Virus record (IMG/VR): IMGVR_UViG_3300025127_000210 | Coordinates: 1-27,114 of that record | Length of the DNA: 27,114 nucleotides | Source of the DNA: a virus | Reading direction: 5' to 3' (one strand) | Shown: piece after piece, positions 8,716-18,183 of the stretch | How the letters are laid out: every line of letters starts with the position of its first letter | Numbering within the stretch: the first letter of the stretch is position 1 | Notes under the pieces: generated by a model | Database searches by the model: none | What the model saw: only the letters and a program-made list of their open reading frames with translations | Told to the model about the DNA's origin: nothing | Translations under genes and position numbers: made by a program

Positions 8716-10092
8716 ATGGCAGATGAAACAAAAGTAAATACAGAACAAGAAGCTCAAGAAGAACAAGAAGCTAAAGTAGATGCTAATACAAGATCTACGC
8801 TTGAAGAACAAGCTGATATAGGTATACCTACACTAGATGTTTCTTTACAAGAAGAATCGCCGAATGAGATTTTATCTACAGATTCTGTTGAACTAGATAC
8901 TGAGATAGATCCCCTAAAAGCTGATCAAGTAAGCACAATAGGTAGAAATGTTGAGATGCCTAAAGCTCCTGCATCAGACATAGGGCAGGTTAGTAGCATT
9001 CAAAAAGTGTCCTCTGATATTGATAAAATGACTGCTGCACAGATTGAGTCTAAAACTTACATGCCAGAGGTAACAGGCACATTATCTTCTGGTGCGTTAG
9101 CTGACCCTGTTACAGGAGAACTAGACCCTCGTGCTACAGTTCAATTTCAAATGGAGCAACTTCTTAATGGTATGCAGGATGGTGGACAAATGCCCCCGTG
9201 GGCTAGTCCTGCTGTACGCAAAATAGCTGGAGTGATGCAATCTAGAGGTTTGGGCAAATCTAGTATGGCCTCTGCAGCTATGGTTCAAGCTGTTATGGAA
9301 TCAGCAATTCCGATTGCAAGTGCAGATGCTAACAAGTACGCGGCAATACAACTTACTAATTTAAATAACCAACAGAAAACTGCTTTACAAAATGCTGCTG
9401 TTACAGCCGCTATGGACAGAGCAAACTTAAATGCACGTTTAACAAGTGCAGTAACAAACGCACGAGCTTTACTTGCAGTAGACACAGCAAATCTAAAAGC
9501 ACGACAACAAGCAGAGACTCTATCGTACAACGCCCTTACTCAAGCACTGTTTAAAGACGCGGCAGAAGAGAACGCACGTAGACAATTTAACGCAAAGAAT
9601 GAATTACAAGTAGAAGAGTTTTTTGCAGAACTTGGCGTACAAGTTGAAACGGCTAATGCAAATCGTTTAGCTGCAATTGATCAGTTTAACGTAGGACAAG
9701 TTAACGCCATGCAGCAGTTTAACGCTAACTTCATGGATCAGCGTGAGAAGTTCAATGCAAATATGCAGTTTGCCATAGACCAATCAAACGTACAGTGGCG
9801 TAGGCAGATAAACACAGCAAACACAGCCTTGCAAAATGAAACAAATAGAATAAATGTACAGAACCAATACAATGCAAGTCAAAATGCTATCAACAACTTG
9901 TGGCAAATGTACAGAGATAACGCTGCTTGGAACTTTCAAAAGGCAGAATCTTTCTTGCAAAGAACTCACGAATTAGGCATTATGGCTATGGAGTTTTCTA
10001 ACTCACAAAGATTGTACGATCAGAAACAAAAAGATGATCTTGCTATGGGTGTTGCAAACTGGGTAGCACTCTGGGCATCACAACGATTTTAA
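8716..10092 (+). CDS. Putative internal virion (ejection) protein, 458 aa
   Basis: The first 90 residues are acidic and low-complexity (Glu/Asp/Gln/Thr). Residues about 140-458 are almost wholly helical and very rich in Ala, Asn and Gln. A recognisable segment is SRGLGKSSMASAAMVQAVM (about 175-193); the 'RGLG.SSMA..a...A.mE.a.pIA..DA' pattern recurs in marine podovirus internal virion proteins. Repeated INxxNxxxQxxxN-like turns occur in residues 300-420, with many FN dipeptides (QFN, KFN). There is no membrane segment or enzyme motif. AAGGA stands 6 bases before ATG. It heads a block of large helical proteins that would correspond to the T7 gp14-gp16 ejection set by position. Function is inferred. 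Confidence 0.6.
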   Translation: MADETKVNTEQEAQEEQEAKVDANTRSTLEEQADIGIPTLDVSLQEESPNEILSTDSVELDTEIDPLKADQVSTIGRNVEMPKAPASDIGQVSSIQKVSSDIDKMTAAQIESKTYMPEVTGTLSSGALADPVTGELDPRATVQFQMEQLLNGMQDGGQMPPWASPAVRKIAGVMQSRGLGKSSMASAAMVQAVMESAIPIASADANKYAAIQLTNLNNQQKTALQNAAVTAAMDRANLNARLTSAVTNARALLAVDTANLKARQQAETLSYNALTQALFKDAAEENARRQFNAKNELQVEEFFAELGVQVETANANRLAAIDQFNVGQVNAMQQFNANFMDQREKFNANMQFAIDQSNVQWRRQINTANTALQNETNRINVQNQYNASQNAINNLWQMYRDNAAWNFQKAESFLQRTHELGIMAMEFSNSQRLYDQKQKDDLAMGVANWVALWASQRF

Positions 10093-10101
10093 GGAATAGA
10101 T

Positions 10102-10503
10102 ATGAGTTTTCTAAAAACATTTGCTTTAAGTGCGGCACTAGGCCCGTTGCTATCCTCTGCAGCAGGGGGATTTTTAGGTACGAAAACACCAGAGAAAGAG
10201 AGCAGCACTGTGAAAAGTTTAGCTGACACTTTTCTTCTTATGTCCGGTACTGATTTAAACAAACCTGAAACGTACATGATACAAACTTCTGCACAGCCAG
10301 ACAAACGAAGTTACTACGAAATGAAAGCAACAGGGTACATGAAAGAAGGTAGTATGCCAGAACAGGTACAAGCTATGCCTGTTGGATACTACAATCCTGA
10401 CGTACAAGTTGCGTTACAAAAAGCAAGCACATTTAACAATCAAGAAGTAAAAGATTTGATTGCTATGTACTCCACACCGGTTGAACCTACAGTAAAGATA
10501 TAG
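10102..10503 (+). CDS. Hypothetical virion-associated protein with hydrophobic N-terminus
   Basis: A 133-aa protein. Residues 2-25 are hydrophobic and small (FLKTFALSAALGPLLSSAAG), resembling a membrane-inserting or signal-like segment. The rest is polar, with several Tyr and Met (SYYEMKATGYM, VGYYNPD). A C-terminal helix NNQEVKDLIAMY follows. AAGGA is 6 bases before ATG. It sits between two helical internal-virion candidates. I do not recognise a family. An ejected protein that contacts the host membrane would fit, but nothing in the sequence proves this. Confidence 0.5.
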   Translation: MSFLKTFALSAALGPLLSSAAGGFLGTKTPEKESSTVKSLADTFLLMSGTDLNKPETYMIQTSAQPDKRSYYEMKATGYMKEGSMPEQVQAMPVGYYNPDVQVALQKASTFNNQEVKDLIAMYSTPVEPTVKI

Positions 10504-10511
10504 GCTAAAAA

Positions 10512-11051
10512 ATGGATTTACGAAAAGCTGCAGAACCCGGATCGATAGAAGCAAAAGACCCTTTTGCATCTGCACCCCCCGGACACTCACTCACACAAGA
10601 TAACTCACGATGGGCTTGGGGAAATCCCTCACAGATAGCAGACCCAGAACAAGCTTTGAATGAGGCTATTGCATCACTTAAAAATCCACGCACACGTAAG
10701 GAGTTGGTCAAGTTACTTGTTGTAGGGGCATCTATTGAAGTGCTTGTAGAAGGGTACATATTACAGTCCTTTCAAGAAGGTAAGTTTACACCTGATGTAG
10801 GCATATTAATTAAAGGGCCACTAGCTCTTGTGCTTGCTAACGTAGCAGAAGAAGAAGGTATTCCGTATAGGTTCTTTGAAAACGATAACGAACTACAACG
10901 AGACGAGATGGACGACGCAACGTTCTACAGTATGATGAAGCGTAACAATCCTGCTATGTTTGCGTACGTCAGAGAGATGATTAACAGAGGAATACGAGAA
11001 GGTAAGATGCCAAAAGAAGTACAAGAGACATTCCTAGAGGCAGGAGAATAA
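10512..11051 (+). CDS. Conserved marine-phage protein with PPGHSLT motif
   Basis: A 179-aa protein with PPGHSLT at residues 22-28 and RWAWGNPSQIADPEQAL shortly after. A hydrophobic helix follows, LLVVGASIEVLVEGYILQ (about 68-85), and then FTPDVGILIKGPLALVLA (about 92-109). The 'PPGHSLT...W....PP...DP..A' start and the 'F.PDV...I..P' core are shared by a family I have seen in many marine podo- and myophages. Its function is not known to me. The hydrophobic stretches may be buried rather than transmembrane. It lies within the internal-virion block, so a structural role is likely. Confidence 0.55.
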   Translation: MDLRKAAEPGSIEAKDPFASAPPGHSLTQDNSRWAWGNPSQIADPEQALNEAIASLKNPRTRKELVKLLVVGASIEVLVEGYILQSFQEGKFTPDVGILIKGPLALVLANVAEEEGIPYRFFENDNELQRDEMDDATFYSMMKRNNPAMFAYVREMINRGIREGKMPKEVQETFLEAGE

Positions 11052-11054
11052 AAG

Positions 11055-13088
11055 ATGGGCATAGGGGCAGCACTTGGTTTAGGGTTGGTAAAAGGATTTA
11101 CTACAGCTTTTCAATTAGAACAACAACGTAGAATAAAAGATGAAGAGAAGCTAGATCAGCTAGATATAATTTTAGCTAATGCTTCTGTAGATCCAAAAGC
11201 AAAAGGCAGCCAAGTAGCAAAACTTGCTGAAACAATCAAAAATGCCCGTGCAGAGTTTGATGCAAAAGACCCAATCAGTTTGTTTGGTCGCCCTACAAAT
11301 AAAGTAGAATTAGAACTTACGGATGCACAAAACATAATAAATTCTGTTGAAGAATACAATTCAGACTTTGGCTATGGTATTAAGTTAATGAGTGACTTCC
11401 AAAGTCAACCAAGCACAGGAAGTGCTATAATAGCTCTAAAAGAAATAAATAGTAAATTAGAAGATAGTACGTTTAGATCAACTATCGCGGCTGGAGGGCA
11501 GCCAGCCTATACAGCTTTGAATGGCGCAATAGATGCAGCAATAGCAGTAATACAAGCAGAACATCTTAAAGGGGGAGCTAATCAAAGTAGTCTACTTCTT
11601 TTTGGCGATCCAGCAGAGGGAAATGAAGGAATATTAGACAATTTTACTAATTTATTTAGCGACGATGGCATTCTAAAAAATATGGGTACAAATATAAATG
11701 TTCCTGCGGCATCTCCTAACAAGGTAGTTGTAGATTCACAAAATAATAATAATAACAACGTTGATTCTGTTAACCTAGTTGGAGGAACATATGTGTACAC
11801 TTTACCTGAAGGGGAAACTTACAAAAACGGGTTAAACGTATACTCCTCTAAACACAACGTTAATACAGCCGAAGCATTTCAGCACTATAAACAAACATAT
11901 CTTGCAGGAATAGATATTACGAATGAACAAGCAGATGATCAGTTTGATCTTGCACTAGAGTTTCTATCTCGTGTCGATGATCCAACAGCTTACGACTTTA
12001 ACAATGTAGTCAAACCTAGAAACAAAACAAAAGCTCTTACATTTTTTCCAGACTTGATGAACAAAGCTCAAGGTAGTGAAGAAGAAAAATTTGAGAGTGT
12101 CGTGTACGCTATTGCACCTTTTATACCAATATCTTCTTCCTCTTTGAGCAATGAGTCTAAAAAGAATTTTGATACGGCAGGTATATCAGTTCGCACGTAT
12201 CTTGAAGAAAGAACCCAAAAAAAGTTTGAAGATCTACAAAAAAACGATGAAGCACAAGCAATAGTTATAAAAGATTTAGAAAGGTTATTTTCATTACGGG
12301 AAAAGATAGATGAACCTACTGCTTTATCAAAAGTTAAAAAGGGTATAGATTTTGTCTTTAATCCACAGGGAGGATTTATTGTTGCTGGACTTAGAAGTAT
12401 AGGTGAGTTGTTCGATAGAGAAGATAAAGTGCTTCCAAAAGATGACAGAACTGTTCTTGAAAATGACAAAAAGTTAACAGAAGGTTACATGACATATTTA
12501 AGTAACAGAATTAAAAATGCCGAACCGGGATTTGCTGAATTTGAAGCTTTACGTATATCTCTTGCGTTTAAAATGGCTCGTGCTGAAGATCCTTCTGGAA
12601 GATTATCTAACCAAGATATTGAATTACAGATGCTTAGATTAGGAGGCGACTTCGGAACAAGAGACTATTCTTTATCACAATTAGCCGAAACTATAAGAAC
12701 ATTTAAACAAAACAAAGCGTCTTTTGAAAAAGTTCTAGCTTACGCAGGAGACACAGCTCTTTACAAAAAAAGAGATGCACACAAGTTTCAAGTTGTAGAA
12801 GCAGCTTTGTCTGTAAATAGAATGCTTATTAGCTACAACGCTGCTAAAAAATTAGGTGAGAAATCACTAACTCCTCTCGTATTCGATCAAACACAGCTAG
12901 AAGATGAAGCTCAACAACTGACCGTCCCGGAAGGTGCATCGTTTGTAGACGATCAATTTCTTTCTGGTTTTCAAATTGCCTTTGATCAAAACGGTATTCC
13001 TTTGAAAGATCCGCAAGGTAACATAATATACAAAAATAAACAGACAGGGCAGTTAACCATTGACCCTACGCTACAAGAGGAAAACTAA
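11055..13088 (+). CDS. Putative internal virion protein, 677 aa
   Basis: The protein starts with a glycine-rich hydrophobic segment, GIGAALGLGLVKGFTTAF, then a basic/acidic helix (EQQRRIKDEEKLDQLDIIL). The body is mainly helical with a poly-Asn run at residues about 229-235 (from codons aat/aac) before a beta patch, VNLVGGTYVYTLPEGE. A later region FNPQGGFIVAGLRSIGELF may be hydrophobic. The C-terminal 40 residues (SGFQIAFDQNGIPLKDPQGN) resemble a small beta hairpin seen at the ends of other phage internal proteins. GGAG precedes ATG. No lytic transglycosylase or peptidase signature is visible. Role in DNA ejection is inferred from size and position next to the 1534-aa gene. Confidence 0.55.
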   Translation: MGIGAALGLGLVKGFTTAFQLEQQRRIKDEEKLDQLDIILANASVDPKAKGSQVAKLAETIKNARAEFDAKDPISLFGRPTNKVELELTDAQNIINSVEEYNSDFGYGIKLMSDFQSQPSTGSAIIALKEINSKLEDSTFRSTIAAGGQPAYTALNGAIDAAIAVIQAEHLKGGANQSSLLLFGDPAEGNEGILDNFTNLFSDDGILKNMGTNINVPAASPNKVVVDSQNNNNNNVDSVNLVGGTYVYTLPEGETYKNGLNVYSSKHNVNTAEAFQHYKQTYLAGIDITNEQADDQFDLALEFLSRVDDPTAYDFNNVVKPRNKTKALTFFPDLMNKAQGSEEEKFESVVYAIAPFIPISSSSLSNESKKNFDTAGISVRTYLEERTQKKFEDLQKNDEAQAIVIKDLERLFSLREKIDEPTALSKVKKGIDFVFNPQGGFIVAGLRSIGELFDREDKVLPKDDRTVLENDKKLTEGYMTYLSNRIKNAEPGFAEFEALRISLAFKMARAEDPSGRLSNQDIELQMLRLGGDFGTRDYSLSQLAETIRTFKQNKASFEKVLAYAGDTALYKKRDAHKFQVVEAALSVNRMLISYNAAKKLGEKSLTPLVFDQTQLEDEAQQLTVPEGASFVDDQFLSGFQIAFDQNGIPLKDPQGNIIYKNKQTGQLTIDPTLQEEN

Positions 13089-16000
13089 ATGGTAGATAGA
13101 CCTACTAACGTACCTACAGCAGACATACCTGCATCTGGAGTTGTTGCAAGTCTTGTGCCTAGTCTTGCTGAAGAGGAACAAAAGAGAGTTACTCCACCCC
13201 TACCTACGTTAGATGACATAATATCTAACAACGTTGCTCCCCCACCTGAAGCTAGAATATACAGTCAAACTTTGGAAAGCGCACGAGGTGGTAACAAAGC
13301 AGCACAGCAAGACATTGCTAGAAGCATGAGTATATATGCAGCAGGTCGTCGTACTTCCGAAGCAGCCACGTACATTCCCGGAACAGAAGTTCTGCCTACA
13401 GGAGAGAGAGTAACAAAACTACCAGAGTCATTTGGCCCTAGAGTATCAGCCGTACTAGAACAAGAGTACATCGATCCGCGTACGTACTTTGACAACTATC
13501 TATCGAATATCATACCAGACAGAGACACAAGACAGTTGTTCATAAACGATTTTGATAGCGGCAATATTTTTACAGAAACTGAAAGAATAATCGGTAACGC
13601 TTTTCCCGGATTTGTACAGGGAGTTGGGCCGTTCGCTTTGTACGCGGGAAATGCTGTAAAGGCAGGAGTTAGTTCAGCAGCAGAAAGTTTGTTAACATTG
13701 AGTCCCCTAGATGCTGTTGAGAACTTTTCAGAGTCTTTTTCTAAAACAATGCCGTCGGTAGAAGCAATGGCTCAGAAGTATAGAGAAGTAGTACGAGATA
13801 AGATAGGAATAGGAAGTTACGCTGAACGTTTGAATGAAACGTACAAACAAAAATACATAGATTTGTACGGACAAGAAGCGTACGATACAAACTTTGTACG
13901 CGAACAAGATGGTCAAAAGTTTGAGTTGCCTATTGTAAATGACGATACTGCCGAAAAACTGTTAGAGTTTCAATACTCCGGCCTATCTCTTCCTGAGAAA
14001 TTTATTAAAAACGTAGGAATAGAGACAGCACTGGTAAAACCTTTTGCGTTTCTACGTTTAGGAAAAGGGGCAAGCGACTTTGCAAAGTGGGGAGCAGTAG
14101 CTAAAAAGTACCCAGAGTTAGCGGATCTTCCTGCAGCAGTTGCGTTACGAAGAGCAAAGGTAATGGATGCAAGTAACTTTGCAACAAAAGGATACTACAA
14201 GTTCACTAACATAATAGGCGGAATATTTGATTCTGAAGGAGCAGTTGGAACATTCTTAATGAACAAAGCTGCTGCAAATAATTTTAAAGCTGTTAATAAC
14301 AGGATAGACGATTTAAATACGCAGATAAATAACTTACAAACAGCAAAACTGTCTGCGTCGCCTAGTGGAATAAAAGACATAGATAAACAACTGAGAGTGC
14401 TAGATGGACAGTTAGGTAGAGCTAATTCTACTTTAGCAAACATACGGGCTAGAGGAGCAAGTGACCCGTACTCATTTAACACAAGTGTTGATACCGTTCT
14501 TATTGCATCTGGACAAACAGTAGGAGAAGAGTACCTTGCTCCGTTGTACGATTTGGAAAGAGATACAGGAGGATTGATTGGTGCATTGACAACAGCAGTC
14601 ATGGGAAGACCATCTGTAAAACTTACTGGAAAAATTTTAAAAGGTGCAGATGATACTTTTTTCTACGCTGCCGGACAAAAAACTTTTGGGTTTGTGTTTG
14701 ATCAATTCGATAAGTTAGCCAACTATACAGTAGGTGTTCCACGAGGAACATTTGTAGATTTAAATATAAGAGATTACATTGAAAAGGTTCTTCCAGAAAA
14801 TGCTACCACTGCACAAAGAAATGAAGCTATAATTGCATACAGAACCCTCTCTGATTTATTTGGTGGTATTGGAGATGCTGCAGATGAATCAGGAAAAAAA
14901 TACAAAAAAGATTTATTTGATGCTTTAGTTGATTACCAAAATACTAAACAAACAATTCTTGACTACGCACGAGATTTAAACATACCTGATGATGTAAAAA
15001 ACAATGTGCTAACAGATTTAGAAGCATTCTTTAAATTAAGTTTTGCTCAACAAGCAAACATAGCTCCCTTGAAAGCTTTGGAAAGAACAGGTTTAAAATC
15101 TTTCTCTTTAAAAGGTTTAACTGCAGCTTTTGGTCAACAGCAGTTATTAGAGAGACAATACAAAGCAACTAACTTAGGGTTACAAGTATTTAGTCAACGC
15201 ATGACAGAATTAGGTATCTCTGTAGATGATGGATCAGACCTTGCAAAGTTTATAGACAATCTAAAACAATCTAATCAAAATAACTTAGATATATTAGAAC
15301 GTAACAAATCATTGTACAATGAACAAATAGACAGTTTTATAAAAAACAAAGTTCCTGACCCTAATGTGAATTTACAAGAGGGGTTTCTTGATCAGCTTGA
15401 AAACCTTGCAGCAATGAAAATAAATTTAAAGGGCATTGACATATCTGATGAAGCAGCTTTGCAAGCAGAAATAATAGAAATAAAACAAACTGTATCAACA
15501 GCTCTTGATCAAAGAATGAGCAATGTAAAAGAGATGCGCGTCAGTGCAGGGCAAGCTCAAGCAGTTGAAAACGAACTTACTCTTATGTACGACGCGAGAA
15601 AAATGCTTAGAAAAGTACAAGGAGAAGCAATATATACAGAAGCACAAACAGCTTTGAAAGGACAGAAAGTTGATTTAGCTCCCTTCGTACAGAAAATGGT
15701 AGACACCCGTCTTGGACTAACAGCCATCAGACAAGAGTTTAGTCCAGAAGGAATATTCTTTAAAGGACGAGGTGGACGTGCTGCTTTACGTGCCATGAAT
15801 AACATGGCAAGAGATGCTATATTTGAAGATTTATTGATAGACGAAGTAGACAAAGTATCCGCTTTTGAAAATATGAGAGCGTTCTATGCTAGTCCGACTA
15901 TTCTAGATGAAGCAGGAAACACCGTAACAAACAGGCTCTACATATCTGATAATCCTTCGACGTTAGAGATAGCTTTAATGCAAGCTTTCAAAGAGGGAAG

Positions 16001-17693
16001 TACGTTTAATCCTTTTAAATCTGGGGACGTATTTGAAGTAGAAGAGATGTACAGACATTTCAGAGATATGAGTAAAAGTTCTAACGATCCACGAGTTACA
16101 AAAATATCAGGAGACATAGCTGACTTTATAAATAAATCGTACGACGAACAACAAAAAGGCATAATTGAAGGAGCTAGAAGTAGATATCAAGCTCTTAAAT
16201 TTGACCCTCTTCGCAAAGGTTCTATTGGAGCAAAGATTGAGTCTAGCATAACTGGCCCAGAACGAGCAGATCCTCAAACAGGAGAGTCTTCTAGACCTAC
16301 ACTCAAGGGTGCGCTAGACTGGCACAAAGAAGTTGTAGATAACATATTTGCAGGAATAAAGGACGAACCGTTTGCCACTAAAAAACTATCGGACAGCCTT
16401 AACGAGTTGATGGCATCGTGGGGAGATAATCTTGAAACACTTCCAAATGGACAAAGAAAATGGGTATTTGATTTTTCAAAAAATGCAGAATCTCGTAAAG
16501 ACATTGAAACTTTAAAATCAAGTCTTCAATTACAAATTAATGAATATTGGGGAGCAGAAAGAATAAATCTACTTCGCAAATTTCAAACAGCATTTGATAC
16601 TAGTTTGAGACAGGGATCTGATAAACTACCACAGCCCTCTGGTAAAGCTGGAGATTACGATTTTAATCTTTTAGAAAATATAGATGAAATACAACAAGGA
16701 TTGACTGTGTTTGTGAGAACAGAAGAGGGTGGTGATTTAATACCTGTACAGTTAGTTGATTTGAAAAAAATTGCATCGGAAGATAAATCAATAGATGAAT
16801 TAATAAAGATCGACCCATCAGTAAAAGAAAAATATTCAGAGTTTGTAAACAACGTTACAACAAAAGCGAAAAACATACAACGAGAAGGGTTAAGGTCTTT
16901 TGACACAGCTTTTGCTGCACAAGATAGAATACAAAATTTACTATCAACAACTCCTGATAAATTCTATGAACAATACGTTTTAACTGGAGATATGGACGGA
17001 ATAGATTTTGCAAGATCACAATACATAGAGTCAAGAACATCCGAAGTGCTAAAAGAGGAAGTAAAAATATCTGCAGCACAAGCTGCAAAAGAGTTTGATG
17101 ATGGTGTTCGCTATTTAATTGCAGACGGAATGAAATCACGAGCGACAACAGTTCCCGTAGACTACAGTATAAGTGGCGGGGGTACGCGTACAACTATGAA
17201 AATGCAAAACCCTCAAATGTTACTAAGCGACCTTGAAACAAATCAAGCAGCAAGAGAAGTGATGGACTCCTTCTTAGGAGCGAAGCATACAGATTTCTTA
17301 GAAGCAATTACTAAACATGCTCTGAGTGCCAAGTCATCATCTGAAATGGCGTTTACTGTTACAGGGAAAGTACGCGGCATAAGCACAAACGAAGCGATTA
17401 GTCGTGCGTTTAACATAGCAAGAGGAATGGTTAGCCCACAATACGTAGCAGCAGAGTTTGCTTTTAGAATTATGTCTCAAAGCAGACTGGGTGCTTTGGA
17501 AGTTGCTGCACGAAACGAAGATGTGGCACTGTTTATTAAAGATATATTAGAAGATCCCAAGTCGATTGACATGTCACGGGTAAGAAGTGTAGTTCCAATA
17601 CTACAGGCAGAGATAGCCAAACAAATAGCTTCAAATCGCTACGTACTTAGCGAGGATGAATTAATACTTAACACAGAAGAGGAATCAAACTAA
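13089..17693 (+). CDS. Giant internal virion (ejection) protein, 1534 aa
   Basis: This is the largest gene in the window. The Pro-rich N-terminus (PPLPTLDD, VAPPPEAR) leads into a predicted helical protein with many Gln, Asn, Lys and Leu. A moderately hydrophobic segment, GFVQGVGPFALYAGNAVKAG, sits at about 175-194. Coiled-coil-like stretches occur at about 395-445 (DDLNTQINNLQT) and 730-880. The C-terminal part keeps R-rich helices (RSRYQALKFD; FAFRIMSQSRLGALEVAAR). Length and order match the role of T7 gp16 (1318 aa), but I see no transglycosylase Glu motif. AGAGGA precedes ATG by about 8 bases, and the stop overlaps the next ATG by one base. Transport into the host with the DNA is a context-based inference. 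Confidence 0.6.
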   Translation: MVDRPTNVPTADIPASGVVASLVPSLAEEEQKRVTPPLPTLDDIISNNVAPPPEARIYSQTLESARGGNKAAQQDIARSMSIYAAGRRTSEAATYIPGTEVLPTGERVTKLPESFGPRVSAVLEQEYIDPRTYFDNYLSNIIPDRDTRQLFINDFDSGNIFTETERIIGNAFPGFVQGVGPFALYAGNAVKAGVSSAAESLLTLSPLDAVENFSESFSKTMPSVEAMAQKYREVVRDKIGIGSYAERLNETYKQKYIDLYGQEAYDTNFVREQDGQKFELPIVNDDTAEKLLEFQYSGLSLPEKFIKNVGIETALVKPFAFLRLGKGASDFAKWGAVAKKYPELADLPAAVALRRAKVMDASNFATKGYYKFTNIIGGIFDSEGAVGTFLMNKAAANNFKAVNNRIDDLNTQINNLQTAKLSASPSGIKDIDKQLRVLDGQLGRANSTLANIRARGASDPYSFNTSVDTVLIASGQTVGEEYLAPLYDLERDTGGLIGALTTAVMGRPSVKLTGKILKGADDTFFYAAGQKTFGFVFDQFDKLANYTVGVPRGTFVDLNIRDYIEKVLPENATTAQRNEAIIAYRTLSDLFGGIGDAADESGKKYKKDLFDALVDYQNTKQTILDYARDLNIPDDVKNNVLTDLEAFFKLSFAQQANIAPLKALERTGLKSFSLKGLTAAFGQQQLLERQYKATNLGLQVFSQRMTELGISVDDGSDLAKFIDNLKQSNQNNLDILERNKSLYNEQIDSFIKNKVPDPNVNLQEGFLDQLENLAAMKINLKGIDISDEAALQAEIIEIKQTVSTALDQRMSNVKEMRVSAGQAQAVENELTLMYDARKMLRKVQGEAIYTEAQTALKGQKVDLAPFVQKMVDTRLGLTAIRQEFSPEGIFFKGRGGRAALRAMNNMARDAIFEDLLIDEVDKVSAFENMRAFYASPTILDEAGNTVTNRLYISDNPSTLEIALMQAFKEGSTFNPFKSGDVFEVEEMYRHFRDMSKSSNDPRVTKISGDIADFINKSYDEQQKGIIEGARSRYQALKFDPLRKGSIGAKIESSITGPERADPQTGESSRPTLKGALDWHKEVVDNIFAGIKDEPFATKKLSDSLNELMASWGDNLETLPNGQRKWVFDFSKNAESRKDIETLKSSLQLQINEYWGAERINLLRKFQTAFDTSLRQGSDKLPQPSGKAGDYDFNLLENIDEIQQGLTVFVRTEEGGDLIPVQLVDLKKIASEDKSIDELIKIDPSVKEKYSEFVNNVTTKAKNIQREGLRSFDTAFAAQDRIQNLLSTTPDKFYEQYVLTGDMDGIDFARSQYIESRTSEVLKEEVKISAAQAAKEFDDGVRYLIADGMKSRATTVPVDYSISGGGTRTTMKMQNPQMLLSDLETNQAAREVMDSFLGAKHTDFLEAITKHALSAKSSSEMAFTVTGKVRGISTNEAISRAFNIARGMVSPQYVAAEFAFRIMSQSRLGALEVAARNEDVALFIKDILEDPKSIDMSRVRSVVPILQAEIAKQIASNRYVLSEDELILNTEEESN

Positions 17694-17968
17694 TGAAAAT
17701 GTACAACAACGGACAGCGTAAAAGCATGGCATACGGAAGTATGGTACGAAAGCCTATGAACATGGGGGGTATGGCAGAGATGTCTGCGCCACAAAAGAAA
17801 GGTAATATGACAGGTATGCCTATGATGGCTGGTGGCGGTAAGCTAAAGATGGTAGAGAAAGATGGAAAGAAAGTTCCGTTCTTTGCTGCCGACGGAAAAG
17901 GCAAGATGGCTTACGGTGGTCAGATGAAGAAGAAGATGTTACACGGTGGCAAAGTTCACACAAAGTAA
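17693..17968 (+). CDS. Met/Lys/Gly-rich small protein
   Basis: A 91-aa basic protein with about 16 Met and 17 Lys, many Gly, and repeated motifs such as MAYG and GGxMKKK. It has no Cys or Trp. Similar M/K/G-rich short proteins occur in marine phage structural modules; function is unknown to me, with nucleic-acid or virion packing as possibilities. The start overlaps the stop of the giant protein by one base (TAATG) with AGAGGA upstream. Its last 13 bases overlap the end of the first - strand gene, so it closes the rightward arm. Confidence 0.6.
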   Translation: MKMYNNGQRKSMAYGSMVRKPMNMGGMAEMSAPQKKGNMTGMPMMAGGGKLKMVEKDGKKVPFFAADGKGKMAYGGQMKKKMLHGGKVHTK

Positions 17969-18183
17969 CCCTGCGTACCTCTTTGTACGTCGTCGGCTAC
18001 ACGTCGTAGATACGTTATGTAATTAAAAAAGGGCTGGCTCAAGTCTTCTTCTGGAATGCTATTCTGGAATATTTCTGCCAGCTCTTTTGGATCTACAGAC
18101 TCGTACTCTGTTTCTATTCTTCCGTCTTGTCTTAGAAAGACGTTTAGTTGAAACAGTTTTGTTTTTTTAGGTTTTCTAGACAT
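17956..18183 (-). CDS. Hypothetical 75-aa protein
   Basis: Starts at ATG 18183, which overlaps the stop of the zinc-ribbon gene (ATGTCTAG); a longer start at 18210 lies deeper inside that gene and has no Shine-Dalgarno. The basic N-terminus SRKPKKTK is followed by a beta hairpin-like FQLNVFLRQDGRIETEY. A helical, acidic segment (ELAEIFQN) and an aromatic helix (FFNYITYLRRVADDVQ) complete it. I do not recognise the family. It is the last gene of the leftward arm and overlaps the final + strand gene by 13 bases at its 3' end. A terminator-like hairpin lies within it. Confidence 0.5.
   Translation of the reverse strand: MSRKPKKTKLFQLNVFLRQDGRIETEYESVDPKELAEIFQNSIPEEDLSQPFFNYITYLRRVADDVQRGTQGYFV
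18031..18088. terminator. Possible bidirectional terminator between the convergent arms
   Basis: GGGCTGGC at 18031-18038 can pair with GCCAGCTC at 18077-18084 (eight pairs, one G-U in the + strand RNA). On the + strand the stem is followed by TTTT (18085-18088). On the - strand the same stem is followed by TTTTTT (complement of 18025-18030). The weak point is the 38-base loop. The position just past the end of the + arm is where a shared terminator is expected. Confidence 0.35.

Noticed and set aside
17974-17989. CGTAC-N6-GTACG inverted repeat as terminator
   Set aside because: The stem has only 5 pairs, no T-run follows, and GTAC-containing palindromes are common throughout this region.
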